NCBI GenBank assembly: GCA_036260415.1
Contig: DASZZX010000047.1
Location: 1 to 9,059, forward strand
DNA: 9,059 nucleotides
Origin: DASZZX01 sp036260415
GTDB lineage: Bacteria > Actinomycetota > Nitriliruptoria > Nitriliruptorales > JAHWKO01
Reading direction: 5' to 3'
The position numbers and the translations under genes were made by a program. This document shows positions 1 through 6,290 of this stretch, in pieces (position 1 is the first letter of the stretch; each line of letters opens with the position of its first letter). The notes beneath the pieces were generated by a model. The model was not told the origin of the DNA. It worked only from the letters and a program-made list of their open reading frames with translations, and ran no database searches.

Positions 1-2
1 GC

Positions 3-827
3 GGCGCCCGCGACCTGCTCGACCGGATGGGCGTCGGCGGGCTCTCCCAGCGTCGCCCCGCCGAGCTCTCCGGCGGCCAGCAGCAGCGGGTCGGGGTGGC
101 GCGGGCGCTCGCGCGCGACGCCGCCCTGTACCTATTCGACGAACCCACCGCCCACCTCGACACGGCGCTGCGAGCCGCTCTGCAGGAGGAAGTGGCGGAA
201 CGCCGCCGCGATGCCGGCGCCGCCGCCCTGTACGCCACCCACGACGCGGCCGAGGCGCTCGCTGTCGCCGACCGGGTCGCTCTGCTACGCGAGGGGCGCA
301 TCGCGCAGGCCGGCACGCCGCGCGACGTCTACGAGCGGCCGGTCGACCTGTGGGCGGCCCAGCTGACCGGCCCCGCCGCAGTGCTGCGGGTGGAGGTTCT
401 CGGGGAGGGACCCGGCCTGCGGATACGGGTGGGGGACGTGGAGGTAGAGGTGGCCTCGGACGGGTCGGGGGAGGCAGGCGGGCGTTCCCTGCTGGACGCA
501 GGCCAGGATGACGGCGGGGTGGTTGTGCACGGCGGGGTCCCAGTGGGCGGTGGAGCGGGCGAGCCACGGGCGGCTGCGGGAGCCGGCAGTGCCCGCTCCG
601 GCCCCCGGGCGGTGCTGGTGCGCCCCGAGTGGACGGCGCTGGGCGGGCCGCTGTCGGGCACCGTGCGGGGGGTGTGGTACCGCGGGCCCTACACCGACTA
701 CCGCATCGACACGCCGGGGGGTCAGGTCACCGTCCGGCGCCCCGGCCCTCCGCGCGCCCGCACGGGGGAGCGGGTGGGGTGGCGCCTGGACCGCGTGTGG
801 CTGCTGTCCGCCCCCGACGGAGCGTGA
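3..827 (+). CDS. ABC transporter ATP-binding protein, 3' part (Fe3+/thiamine/spermidine-type importer ATPase)
   Basis: This is the C-terminal part of an ATPase that powers a substrate-binding-protein-dependent importer on the cytoplasmic face of the membrane. The frame is open to the left edge, so the Walker A motif and the true start are outside the window; the ATG at 27 is internal. Counted from that ATG, the signature LSGGQQQRV (14-22), Walker B LYLFDEPTAHLD (34-45) and the switch histidine in ATHD (70-73) are visible. A TOBE-like domain follows, with VLVRPEW near 186-192. Length and architecture match the FbpC/PotA/ThiQ group; the substrate cannot be told from this fragment. Residues about 130-185 are a Gly/Ala-rich insertion between the two TOBE parts, longer than I expect for the family. 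The gene is probably the last of its operon, because a repeat array and a convergent gene follow the TGA at 825-827. Confidence 0.9.
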   Translation, partial: GARDLLDRMGVGGLSQRRPAELSGGQQQRVGVARALARDAALYLFDEPTAHLDTALRAALQEEVAERRRDAGAAALYATHDAAEALAVADRVALLREGRIAQAGTPRDVYERPVDLWAAQLTGPAAVLRVEVLGEGPGLRIRVGDVEVEVASDGSGEAGGRSLLDAGQDDGGVVVHGGVPVGGGAGEPRAAAGAGSARSGPRAVLVRPEWTALGGPLSGTVRGVWYRGPYTDYRIDTPGGQVTVRRPGPPRARTGERVGWRLDRVWLLSAPDGA

Positions 828-847
828 CGATGACCCGCGCGGTGACC

Positions 848-960
848 CTGGCCGGGTGACCGGCGCGCTCTGCCTGGCCGGGTGACCGGTGCGCTCTGCC
901 TGGCCGGGTGACCGGTGCGCTCCCCCTGGCCGGGTGACCGGTGCGCTCCGCCTGGCCGGG
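848..960. repeat. 26-bp tandem repeat array, four full units and a partial fifth
   Basis: Units start at 848, 874, 900 and 926, each 26 bp, and the first 9 bp of a fifth unit lie at 952-960. Each unit begins CTGGCCGGGTGACCGG and ends in GCGCTC followed by three or fewer variable bases. The units differ only at a C/T after CCGG (C in unit 1, T in the others) and at the last few bases. Because 26 is not a multiple of three the reading frame rotates, so the array is not protein-coding. Read on the plus strand, each unit contains CCGG-GTGA-CCGG, a 4-bp GC stem closed by a GNRA-type tetraloop. The flanking G can pair with C (unit 1) or wobble with U (the others). The array fills the gap between convergent genes, so it may act in 3' end formation of the ABC transporter message. 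That role is inference. Confidence 0.9.
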
Positions 961-973
961 CAGCACCTCGGTC

Positions 974-1615
974 TCACGCCGCCGGGCCGGGTTCCTCCGT
1001 GCGCCGGACGGGACTCGGGTCGAGAGCCTTCAGCCCGTTCCACGCCAGGTTCACCAGGTGCGCGGCGACCGTCGCACGGTCGGGCTCGTCGACCTCCAGC
1101 CACCACTCACCGACCAGCGCCACCATGCCGACCAGTGCCCGGGCGTACAGCGCAGCCAACGAGGGGTCGTAGCCGCGGCCCCGGAACTCGTCGGCCAGCA
1201 GTGACTCCGCCTGCGCGGCGACGTCGCCGATGACGCTCGCCAGAGTCCCCGACGATGCGCCCCCCGGCGCGTCGTGGACCAGGATGCGGAAGCCGTCACG
1301 CTCCTGCTCGATGTACGTCAGGAACGCCATGGCGGCGTGCTCCACCGCCACGCGTGGATGGTCGGCGCCCTCCAGGGCTGCGACGATGCGTCGCAAGAGA
1401 TGCTCGACCTCGCGGTCGACCACCACCGCGTACAGCCCCTCCTTGCCGCCGAAGTGTTCGTACACGACCGGTTTGCTGACGCCGGCACGGTCAGCGATCT
1501 CCTCCACCGACGCGGCGGCGTAGCCCAGGTCGGCGAACACCTGGCGTCCGACGCCGATCAACTGCTCGCGTCGTTCGCGCCCCGAGAGGCGCACGCGACG
1601 TGCGTCAGCGGCCAC
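974..1615 (-). CDS. TetR/AcrR family transcriptional regulator, probable regulator of the adjacent desaturase
   Basis: This 213-residue one-component repressor has the length usual for the TetR family. The N-terminal helix-turn-helix lies at about residues 36-62 (SVEEIADRAGVSKPVVYEHF, then GGKEGLY), and a helical ligand-binding and dimerisation domain follows. The start is the GTG at 1615-1613, preceded by GAGAG five bases upstream. That weak ribosome site overlaps the TGA of the desaturase, only 9 bp separate the two genes, and translation is probably coupled. Being co-transcribed with an acyl-CoA desaturase, with a palindromic operator in the shared promoter, suggests an autoregulated lipid sensor. 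This is analogous to DesT of Pseudomonas aeruginosa, a TetR protein that reads acyl-CoA saturation; the ligand here is inferred, not seen. Confidence 0.92.
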   Translation of the reverse strand: MAADARRVRLSGRERREQLIGVGRQVFADLGYAAASVEEIADRAGVSKPVVYEHFGGKEGLYAVVVDREVEHLLRRIVAALEGADHPRVAVEHAAMAFLTYIEQERDGFRILVHDAPGGASSGTLASVIGDVAAQAESLLADEFRGRGYDPSLAALYARALVGMVALVGEWWLEVDEPDRATVAAHLVNLAWNGLKALDPSPVRRTEEPGPAA

Positions 1616-1624
1616 CGGGCTCTC

Positions 1625-2746
1625 TCAACGCCAGAGTCGCCGAGGCACGCCGGCCCACTTGCGCTGGATGCTGCGCGGCGACGGCAGCCGCACGTTGCGG
1701 GCCAACCGCAGCTGTTGCAGCGTCCGGATCACACGCCACGAGGGATCGAACTGGCCGCGCAGCAGTCCGTGCCGGGCGGAGGTGGGGAAGGCGTGGTGGT
1801 TGTTGTGCCACGACTCCCCGAACGACAGCAGCGACAGCGGCCAGTTGTTGGTCGATTCGTCGCGGCTGGCGAAGGGGCGCTCGCCGAAGAAGTGGCAGAT
1901 CGAGTTGATGCTCCAGGTGACGTGGTGCAGCAGGAAGATCCGCACAAGGCTGCCCCAGACGAACGCGGTGACCGCGCCCCACAGGGTGCCCGTGACCGCC
2001 AGCCCGACCACGGGGGCCAGCAGGAAGCTGACCAGGACCAGCCATGGGAAGGCCCGGTCAATCGCGATCATGGCAGGCTCGTCCCGGAGGTCGGGTGCCC
2101 AACGCGACGACACGGTGCCGTCGGGGTTGAACAGCCACCCTGCGTGCGCGTGCCACAGGCCGCGCAGCACCCCCCCGAGCCCGGTGTCCTGCACCAGGTG
2201 CGGCGAGTGCGGGTCGCCGTACTCGTCGGCGTACGCATGGTGGCGGCGGTGGGTGGCCACCCAGTCGATCACCGCACCCTGCACCGACATCGAGCCGGCC
2301 ACGGCCAGCGTGATCCGGATGCACTTCGGCACCTCGAAGCTGCGGTGCGTGAACAGCCGGTGGTACCCCACCGTCACCCCGACACCCGTGAAGAGGTACA
2401 GCGTCAGGAACAGGCCGAGGTCCAGCGCGCTCAGTCCCTGACCCCACAGCAGAAGGATCGCCGCGACCACCCCGGCCAGCGGTGCCAACGTCAACAGCAG
2501 GGTCATGCGTCGCTGGAAGCGGAGCTCGTCCGTGGTGACGCGGCGCATGCCCTTCACCGCCGGCGGGCCCTCCTCGCGCAGAGCCCGGTCCATGATCGCC
2601 TCGGCATCGGGCGGCAGCACGGTGTCCGCCACGGCCTCGGCGGTGACGGTGGCGGCGGCCCTGGATGCGGCGGGGGCGGCGCTCACAGCCCGTCGCGCAG
2701 CGGCGCCGACGGGGTGGTTGCCGTCGGCGTCGATCGCGGTGCGCAC
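1625..2746 (-). CDS. Acyl-CoA (delta-9-type) fatty acid desaturase, integral membrane di-iron enzyme
   Basis: The protein introduces a double bond into a fatty acyl chain, normally on acyl-CoA, using O2 and an electron donor. No donor gene is in the window. At 373 residues it carries the three histidine boxes of the family: HRLFTH (129-134), HRRHH (166-170) and HNNHH (314-318). The extra histidine of the stearoyl-CoA desaturase group is in NSICH (about 281-285). Hydrophobic segments occur at about 82-100, 106-127, 141-160, 233-250 and 252-273. The start is the GTG at 2746-2744, with GGAGG six bases upstream (2753-2757). It gives an Ala-rich N-terminal tail of about 60 residues; an ATG at 2593, itself preceded by GAGG, would give a shorter form. 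It is the first gene of an operon with the TetR regulator. A promoter and palindromic operator lie just upstream. Confidence 0.95.
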   Translation of the reverse strand: MRTAIDADGNHPVGAAARRAVSAAPAASRAAATVTAEAVADTVLPPDAEAIMDRALREEGPPAVKGMRRVTTDELRFQRRMTLLLTLAPLAGVVAAILLLWGQGLSALDLGLFLTLYLFTGVGVTVGYHRLFTHRSFEVPKCIRITLAVAGSMSVQGAVIDWVATHRRHHAYADEYGDPHSPHLVQDTGLGGVLRGLWHAHAGWLFNPDGTVSSRWAPDLRDEPAMIAIDRAFPWLVLVSFLLAPVVGLAVTGTLWGAVTAFVWGSLVRIFLLHHVTWSINSICHFFGERPFASRDESTNNWPLSLLSFGESWHNNHHAFPTSARHGLLRGQFDPSWRVIRTLQQLRLARNVRLPSPRSIQRKWAGVPRRLWR

Positions 2747-2752
2747 GTGGCG

Positions 2753-2757
2753 CCTCC
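2753..2757 (-). promoter_or_regulatory. Ribosome binding site of the desaturase
   Basis: GGAGG on the minus strand lies six bases before the GTG at 2746. It is the best ribosome site near the candidate starts and decides for the long form of the desaturase. Confidence 0.75.
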
Positions 2758-2779
2758 TCGTGCTTGTCGACGGTGGTCG

Positions 2780-2799
2780 AACCTACGCGACCGTAACCT
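2780..2799. promoter_or_regulatory. Second, imperfect copy of the operator
   Basis: AACCTACGCGACCGTAACCT matches the perfect palindrome at 15 of 20 positions. Its left half is intact (AACCTACG) and the TACG/CGTA core is kept, but the right arm is degraded. Its centre is 15 bp from that of the perfect site and the two overlap by 5 bp, which would suit two dimers on adjoining faces of the helix. Confidence 0.5.
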
Positions 2800-2814
2800 A
2801 CGGCACCGTAGGTT
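2795..2814. promoter_or_regulatory. Perfect palindromic operator, probable TetR binding site
   Basis: AACCTACGGCACCGTAGGTT is a perfect inverted repeat with 9-bp arms and a 2-bp centre. It lies 48 bp upstream of the desaturase GTG and overlaps the candidate -10 region. The size and symmetry are typical of operators for a TetR dimer, and the only such regulator in sight is the second gene of the operon that this site precedes. Confidence 0.8.
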
Positions 2815-2824
2815 GTTGCGCCAA
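2795..2824 (-). promoter_or_regulatory. Candidate sigma-70-type promoter of the desaturase-TetR operon
   Basis: On the minus strand a -35-like TTGGCG (2824-2819) is followed after 18 bp by a -10-like TAGGTT (2800-2795). The -10 box is embedded in the perfect palindrome, so an occupied operator would block RNA polymerase. The hexamers are only partial matches to consensus, so the assignment is tentative. Confidence 0.4.
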
Positions 2825-2944
2825 CGGGCACGGAGAGGGCACCTGGCGGGGCCGTCCGACCTGAGCCGGCCACCCTGGCGGTTCGGCCGTGGGCGCCGGG
2901 ACGCCGGTCGTCCGGCCCAGGGTTGGCTGGGTCTCTGACCGGGC

Positions 2945-2960
2945 GACGTGTCAGCACGTC
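2945..2960. promoter_or_regulatory. Inverted repeat just upstream of the Rho_N-like gene
   Basis: GACGTG-TCAG-CACGTC has perfect 6-bp arms and a 4-base centre, and ends 8 bases before the ribosome binding site of the next gene. It could be a protein-binding site or a hairpin in the 5' leader; the sequence does not decide. Confidence 0.45.
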
Positions 2961-2981
2961 CGGAGCGTGAGGAGCCTGCCG

Positions 2982-3215
2982 ATGCCCGAGGCCGACGAGC
3001 ACCTGCGACCCAGCATCCAGCAGGAGCGACGGACCTGGCGAGAGCGCATCGAGTGGACCGAGCCACCGCCGTTCGACCGTGACGACATCACCAAGGAGGA
3101 GCTGTACGAGCTCGCCCGCGAGGCCCGTATCGAGGGACGCTCGAAGATGACCAAGGACCAGCTGCGGACCGCGCTGCGGCGGGCCCACGACGTCCGCCGC
3201 CCCCGCGAGGGCTGA
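2982..3215 (+). CDS. Small protein with Rho termination factor N-terminal (Rho_N/SAP-like) domain
   Basis: The product has 77 residues. Its C-terminal half, residues about 36-68 (starting DDITKEELYELAREARIEGR, then SKMTKDQLRTALRR), matches the Rho_N helix-extended-loop-helix pattern. In transcription factor Rho and in several small proteins this fold supports nucleic-acid or protein binding. The N-terminal half is charged, with QQERRTWRERIEW near 18-30, and has no recognised fold. The start is the ATG at 2982, with GAGGAG seven bases upstream (2969-2974); the frame is open further upstream to 2889, but that region has no ribosome site and non-coding-like composition. It is transcribed alone, divergently from the desaturase operon and convergently with a pseudogene. 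Target and role are unknown; a link with the desaturase is not implied. Confidence 0.82.
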   Translation: MPEADEHLRPSIQQERRTWRERIEWTEPPPFDRDDITKEELYELAREARIEGRSKMTKDQLRTALRRAHDVRRPREG

Positions 3216-3292
3216 CCGTCGGCGGCTCTCGCCCGGGGCGTGGACGCGGGGGCAGCGCCTCGTCGCCGTGGCGGCCCCCGACCACACGCGAC

Positions 3293-3315
3293 GAAGGGGC
3301 GGAACCCCGCCCTTC
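3293..3315. terminator. GC-rich hairpin between convergent genes
   Basis: GAAGGGGCGG and CCGCCCTTC flank a short AACC loop. The stem is about 9 bp with one bulged G. It lies 78 bp after the stop of the Rho_N-like gene and has no T tract, so it is at best a high-GC-type terminator. Confidence 0.4.
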
Positions 3316-3325
3316 CACGAGGTGA

Positions 3326-3398
3326 GGTCGCGATGTCAGGCCGCGAATGTCGGGTCGCGAGGTCACGTGGCGGGGTCGGGTCGCGGGGTCAGGTCGCG
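3326..3398. repeat. Degenerate GGTCGCG repeat, about 26-bp period
   Basis: GGTCGCG occurs at 3326, 3353, 3379 and 3392 (spacings 27, 26 and 13). After the first three copies GTCA follows at 3335, 3362 and 3388. The stretches 3349-3367 and 3375-3393 agree at 17 of 19 bases. The repeat covers the last codons of the broken gene on the minus strand and the adjoining intergenic DNA. Confidence 0.6.
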
Positions 3399-4346
3399 TC
3401 GGCGACCGCACGCGTCCAGGAGCGCAGCCCGCACGGTGGCCACGAACCGGTCGGGGCGGTCCGCACCTCCGTGGGGACCCGGACCACCCGCCAACCGTCG
3501 GGCGCGGCGTCGCGGTCGCGTAGCCCGTCCCGCCGGCGTGCAGTGACGCTGCCGTGGTGGCGCTCGCTGTCGAGCTCCACGCCAGACGCAGGTCACGCCA
3601 CAGCAGGTCGAACCCCACTGTCCGCCCACACGACAGCAGGACGCGGGCGTTGACCTCGTACCCGGTGACGACCGCCGTCGTCAGGTGCCGGTGGGCGCGG
3701 ATCTCGCGGACCGAGCGGGCGCGACGGTAACCCTCGTCCAGTTCGGCGACCACCGTGCGCAGCGCCCGGTTGCCAGGCGAGCGTGGTCGCGTGAGCACGC
3801 ACTCGGCGAGCAGGCCGGGATCGGTGAGGCGTCGCCGTGGCCCGTCAGCCGCCGCCTCCAACAGCTGCGGGTCCGGCACGCGCCCCGCGAGGTCGTGCAC
3901 CGTGCACGTCACGGTCGTGACCCGGAAGTGACCCAGCCGCACCAGGTGGTCCGCCGGCAGCCAGCCGGTGCCGCGGACCGTCGCGCCATTCAGGCGCGGA
4001 ACCCGTCGCTCGGGGAAGGACCAGCTCGAGTGGACCGGGGCGGTCCAGGTCCGCGAGGTGCCACAGCGCCGCCGCCGAACGACGGCGACCGCCGCATCGG
4101 GCCCGAGCGCGAGCATCGCGGCGGTGAGCCGGACCTCCCAGGTTTCGGGCAGGCACGCGTCGCTGTACACCGCCTCGGCGGATCGGTACCAGCGGCGCCA
4201 CCGCCCCGACGCGACGAGGTCGCGAGCGTGGAGCGTGGATAGCCGCCGTCACGGGCCTGACGACCTGTGAACACGCCGAGCTGCCGCCGGGCGTCCCAGG
4301 CGAGGCGCCGGTGGCGGTCCGCCGGCACGTCGGGAGCATCGGCCAT
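3363..4346 (-). pseudogene. Frameshifted AbiEi-antitoxin-like/DUF559 (Vsr-like endonuclease fold) protein
   Basis: Three minus-strand frames must be joined to read one protein of about 328 codons, the usual length of this common actinobacterial family. From the ATG at 4346: MADAPDVPADRHRRLAWDAR, then GVFTGRQARDGGYPRSTL (winged-helix, AbiEi-antitoxin-like). After the first break come LVASGRWRRWYRSAEAVYSD and RLTAAMLALGPDAAVAV, then RSAAALWHLADLDRPGPLEL, then ADHLVRLGHFRVTTVTCTVH and DLAG. The DUF559-like C-terminus begins EVNARVLLSCGRTVGFDLLW and continues VELDSERHHGS, GWRVVRVPTEV and DRPDRFVATVRAALLDACG. It ends at the TGA at 3365-3363. Breaks lie near 4227, 4079, 4013, 3580 and 3456: four read as one missing base (or an equivalent), and the one in a CCCC run near 4013 as one extra. 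The break near 4079 may also have lost a few codons. Neighbouring genes are intact, so real decay is likelier than poor sequence. Confidence 0.85.
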
Positions 4347-4362
4347 CCGCCGCCGTCAAGGT

Positions 4363-4383
4363 CAGGGGCCTGGTCGGCCCCTG
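4363..4383. promoter_or_regulatory. Perfect 8-bp-arm inverted repeat upstream of the pseudogene
   Basis: CAGGGGCC, loop TGGTC, then GGCCCCTG. It lies 16 bp upstream of the start of the broken gene and about 140 bp past the PEP carboxykinase stop. It could be an old operator, or a distal terminator of the carboxykinase transcript. Confidence 0.45.
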
Positions 4384-4410
4384 TGGACCATGGACCTCAC
4401 CCCGGCAAGA

Positions 4411-4424
4411 GGCGGGATCCCGCC
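4411..4424. terminator. 14-bp perfect palindrome downstream of PEP carboxykinase
   Basis: GGCGGGATCCCGCC is self-complementary and would form a GC hairpin with a GATC loop about 100 bases past the carboxykinase stop. There is no T tract. It may be a secondary terminator or a binding site. Confidence 0.35.
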
Positions 4425-4502
4425 CACGCGGCTGGACAGGTCACCAGTCGGATGCCGAGGCGGCCGCCGCAGCGACGTGCACGCCCCGCGCCGGGGGCGG
4501 CA

Positions 4503-4518
4503 CCCGCCCGGGGGCGGG
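4503..4518 (-). terminator. Candidate terminator hairpin of PEP carboxykinase
   Basis: On the minus strand CCCGCC-CCCG-GGCGGG gives a perfect 6-bp all-GC stem. It begins 3 bases after the TGA of the carboxykinase gene, and no T run follows. Confidence 0.45.
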
Positions 4519-4520
4519 GG

Positions 4521-6062
4521 TCACTTCACGGCGGCGAGGATGGACGGGTCGAGCGCTTCGTAGCGGTTGAGGTACTCGTTGCGCTCGTGCTTGAGCGTCT
4601 CGACCCTCTCCTTGTACTCGCCGATCCGACCCTGCCGCTCGTACATCCTGCGCGGTTGCAGCAGCTCGGGGTCGTCTACTCCATCCACGCTGGTGGCGAC
4701 CGCGTACCCGAAGTCTGGATCCTCCTCCCACTCGATCGAGCCGTCGACGATCGCGGCGACGATCGCCGACGAGTGGGAGATCTTGACCTTCTTCGACCGT
4801 TCGTCGCCGTTGGTGCCTCCCACCCGGCCGGTGTTGAGCAGGTAGACCTCGAGGTCGGGCATGGTGTCGAGCAGCTCCAGCAGGCGGTTGCCCTGCCGGG
4901 CGTCGTTGTGGAAGAAGAACGGGTTGGTGCCCGGCACTCGCAGGTTCCTTCCGGCCTCTGCGGCGCCCCCGGCGCTGGTGCCCTTGCTCTCGCCCAGCAT
5001 GAAGTAGGCAGCGGCCTGACCGCGTTCGAGCTTGGCGACCGCGGGGATGATGTTCTCGTTGCGGTTGAGGATGAGCAGGTAGTCGGCGGTGGGGAGGGCG
5101 CGGGGGTCACGGTGGCGGATGATCTCGAGCGGGAAGGTGGAGCGGCCGTTGGCCGTGTAGGACGTGTCGTGGAAGTCGACTCTGCCGTCCCCGTCGACGG
5201 ACACGTTCTCCAACCACGCCCGCGGGTCGGTGGTGCCACCGTAGATGTTGGGCTCGTCCTCGGGGTTGAGGCCGAAGGTCTTGGCGAAGCAACCGTTCTC
5301 CGTGGTGCGCACCTCGCCGCCCGGCATCAGCGCGACGAAGTCATCCTGCACGGGCAGCGACGCGTGCTGCTGGCGGAACGTGGTGGTGGTCTTGCCCGTC
5401 CCCGACAGCCCGATGATGAGCGCGAGCTTCTCTTGCCCCGCGGCGACGTGCTCGGCCGGGAACACCTTCGCGCCCGCATGCATCGCCAGGCCACCGCGGT
5501 CGTAGATCAGCTTGTTCCACATGCGCAGCCCGCCCATCTTCGACTCCCCGAAGTAGTCGGACCCGAGCACGCGCGTCACGTAGGTGTCGAGGTTGACGAT
5601 GATCAGCCGGTCGTCCGGCTTGCCCGGCGCCCTTAGGCCGGGCGTGTAGATGACCGTGAACTCGGGCTCCCAGCCGTCGTCACGGTCGAAGTACAGCTGC
5701 TGCTGCATCGCCGGGATGTTCGCCTGCTCACGTTCGATGTACAGACGCGAGCCGGTGCGGAAGTCGGGATCCGGTCCGATGTACCCTTCGATCAGGAGCA
5801 TGTCCCGTGAGGCGATGTACTCGTCCTGCTGACGCGCCCACTGCTCGGCTTCGGCGCGCGGCATGCGCTGCTGGTGGATCTCGCTGTCGGCGACGAAGAA
5901 CGTGGAGCGTTTGAGTCGAGCGGTCACCTCGGCCGTGTAATTGAGGTTGCTGAACTCGGTCTCCTGGATGCGCTCGCCCAGGTACCGCAGGGCCCACTCC
6001 CGCATCTGTTCCTGGCTCGGGTTCTCGGCGATCGACCTCGCCGGTGGCAGATCGGTGGCCAC
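4521..6062 (-). CDS. pckA: Phosphoenolpyruvate carboxykinase (ATP-type), divergent
   Basis: This cytosolic enzyme interconverts oxaloacetate + ATP with phosphoenolpyruvate + CO2 + ADP, the entry step of gluconeogenesis. The protein has 513 residues, slightly short of the usual 525-540. The P-loop GLSGTGKTT is at 218-226 and the DD pair of the kinase-2 region at 240-241. Other aligned landmarks are TAR (47-49, around E. coli R65), YFGESKMGG (170-178), MHAGAK (194-199), ENGCFAKTFGLNPEDEPNIY (255-274) and NGRSTFP (305-311, containing the R333 equivalent). The start is the GTG at 6062-6060, with GAGGAG seven bases upstream (6070-6075); the open frame extends to 6113 but that addition is Arg-rich and lacks a ribosome site. 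By hand alignment the lysine equivalent to E. coli K213 is methionine (M176). The gene is divergent from the coiled-coil gene and followed by hairpins. Confidence 0.9.
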   Translation of the reverse strand: MATDLPPARSIAENPSQEQMREWALRYLGERIQETEFSNLNYTAEVTARLKRSTFFVADSEIHQQRMPRAEAEQWARQQDEYIASRDMLLIEGYIGPDPDFRTGSRLYIEREQANIPAMQQQLYFDRDDGWEPEFTVIYTPGLRAPGKPDDRLIIVNLDTYVTRVLGSDYFGESKMGGLRMWNKLIYDRGGLAMHAGAKVFPAEHVAAGQEKLALIIGLSGTGKTTTTFRQQHASLPVQDDFVALMPGGEVRTTENGCFAKTFGLNPEDEPNIYGGTTDPRAWLENVSVDGDGRVDFHDTSYTANGRSTFPLEIIRHRDPRALPTADYLLILNRNENIIPAVAKLERGQAAAYFMLGESKGTSAGGAAEAGRNLRVPGTNPFFFHNDARQGNRLLELLDTMPDLEVYLLNTGRVGGTNGDERSKKVKISHSSAIVAAIVDGSIEWEEDPDFGYAVATSVDGVDDPELLQPRRMYERQGRIGEYKERVETLKHERNEYLNRYEALDPSILAAVK

Positions 6063-6069
6063 GGAGCGT

Positions 6070-6075
6070 CTCCTC
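6070..6075 (-). promoter_or_regulatory. Ribosome binding site deciding the PEP carboxykinase start
   Basis: GAGGAG on the minus strand, seven bases before the GTG at 6062. It supports that start over the longer open frame beginning at 6113. Confidence 0.75.
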
Positions 6076-6290
6076 GAGCGGCGCGGCAGGACACGGGGCG
6101 GTGAGCCTACCAACCCGGGCTCCGGCGGCTGCCGTATCCCGCAAGATGACCTTCGTGCGCGCAGTTCGGTCCGCCGCGGTCATCAAATACGGCGCTCAAG
6201 GAGGCTGTAGCTTGCCGGAAAGCCGCCGGGATGGAAGACTCGCGGAGCACCGTGGACGACCAGGCTACGGGAAGATCGGACGGAGGCGAC

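Noticed and set aside
848..960. CRISPR array
   Set aside because: The units are directly adjacent with no unique spacers, and no cas gene is present.
285..1106. Minus-strand frame running through the 26-bp array, giving a repetitive Pro/Arg/His protein
   Set aside because: It overlaps the ABC ATPase and the TetR gene. The repeat period is not a multiple of three, so each unit is read in a different frame.
1274..2938. 554-codon plus-strand open frame opposite the TetR and desaturase genes
   Set aside because: It is a shadow of two well-recognised minus-strand genes. Its product is rich in Arg, Gln, His and Pro with no domain, as expected of antisense frames in high-GC DNA.
3088..4170. A single intact 360-residue minus-strand protein
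   Set aside because: Only the middle part is protein-like. Its ends run out of the family frame, and its 3' end overlaps the Rho_N-like gene antisense, so the pseudogene model explains it better.
4311..5636. 441-codon plus-strand open frame opposite PEP carboxykinase
   Set aside because: It is fully antisense to a clear enzyme gene and has no recognisable motif or convincing ribosome site.
6063..6113. Longer N-terminus of PEP carboxykinase from 6113
   Set aside because: The added residues are Arg-rich and unlike the family, whereas GTG 6062 has a strong ribosome site at proper spacing.
6198..6290. Riboswitch in the leader of the coiled-coil gene
   Set aside because: I could not match the leader to any known riboswitch core, and there is no convincing paired structure.
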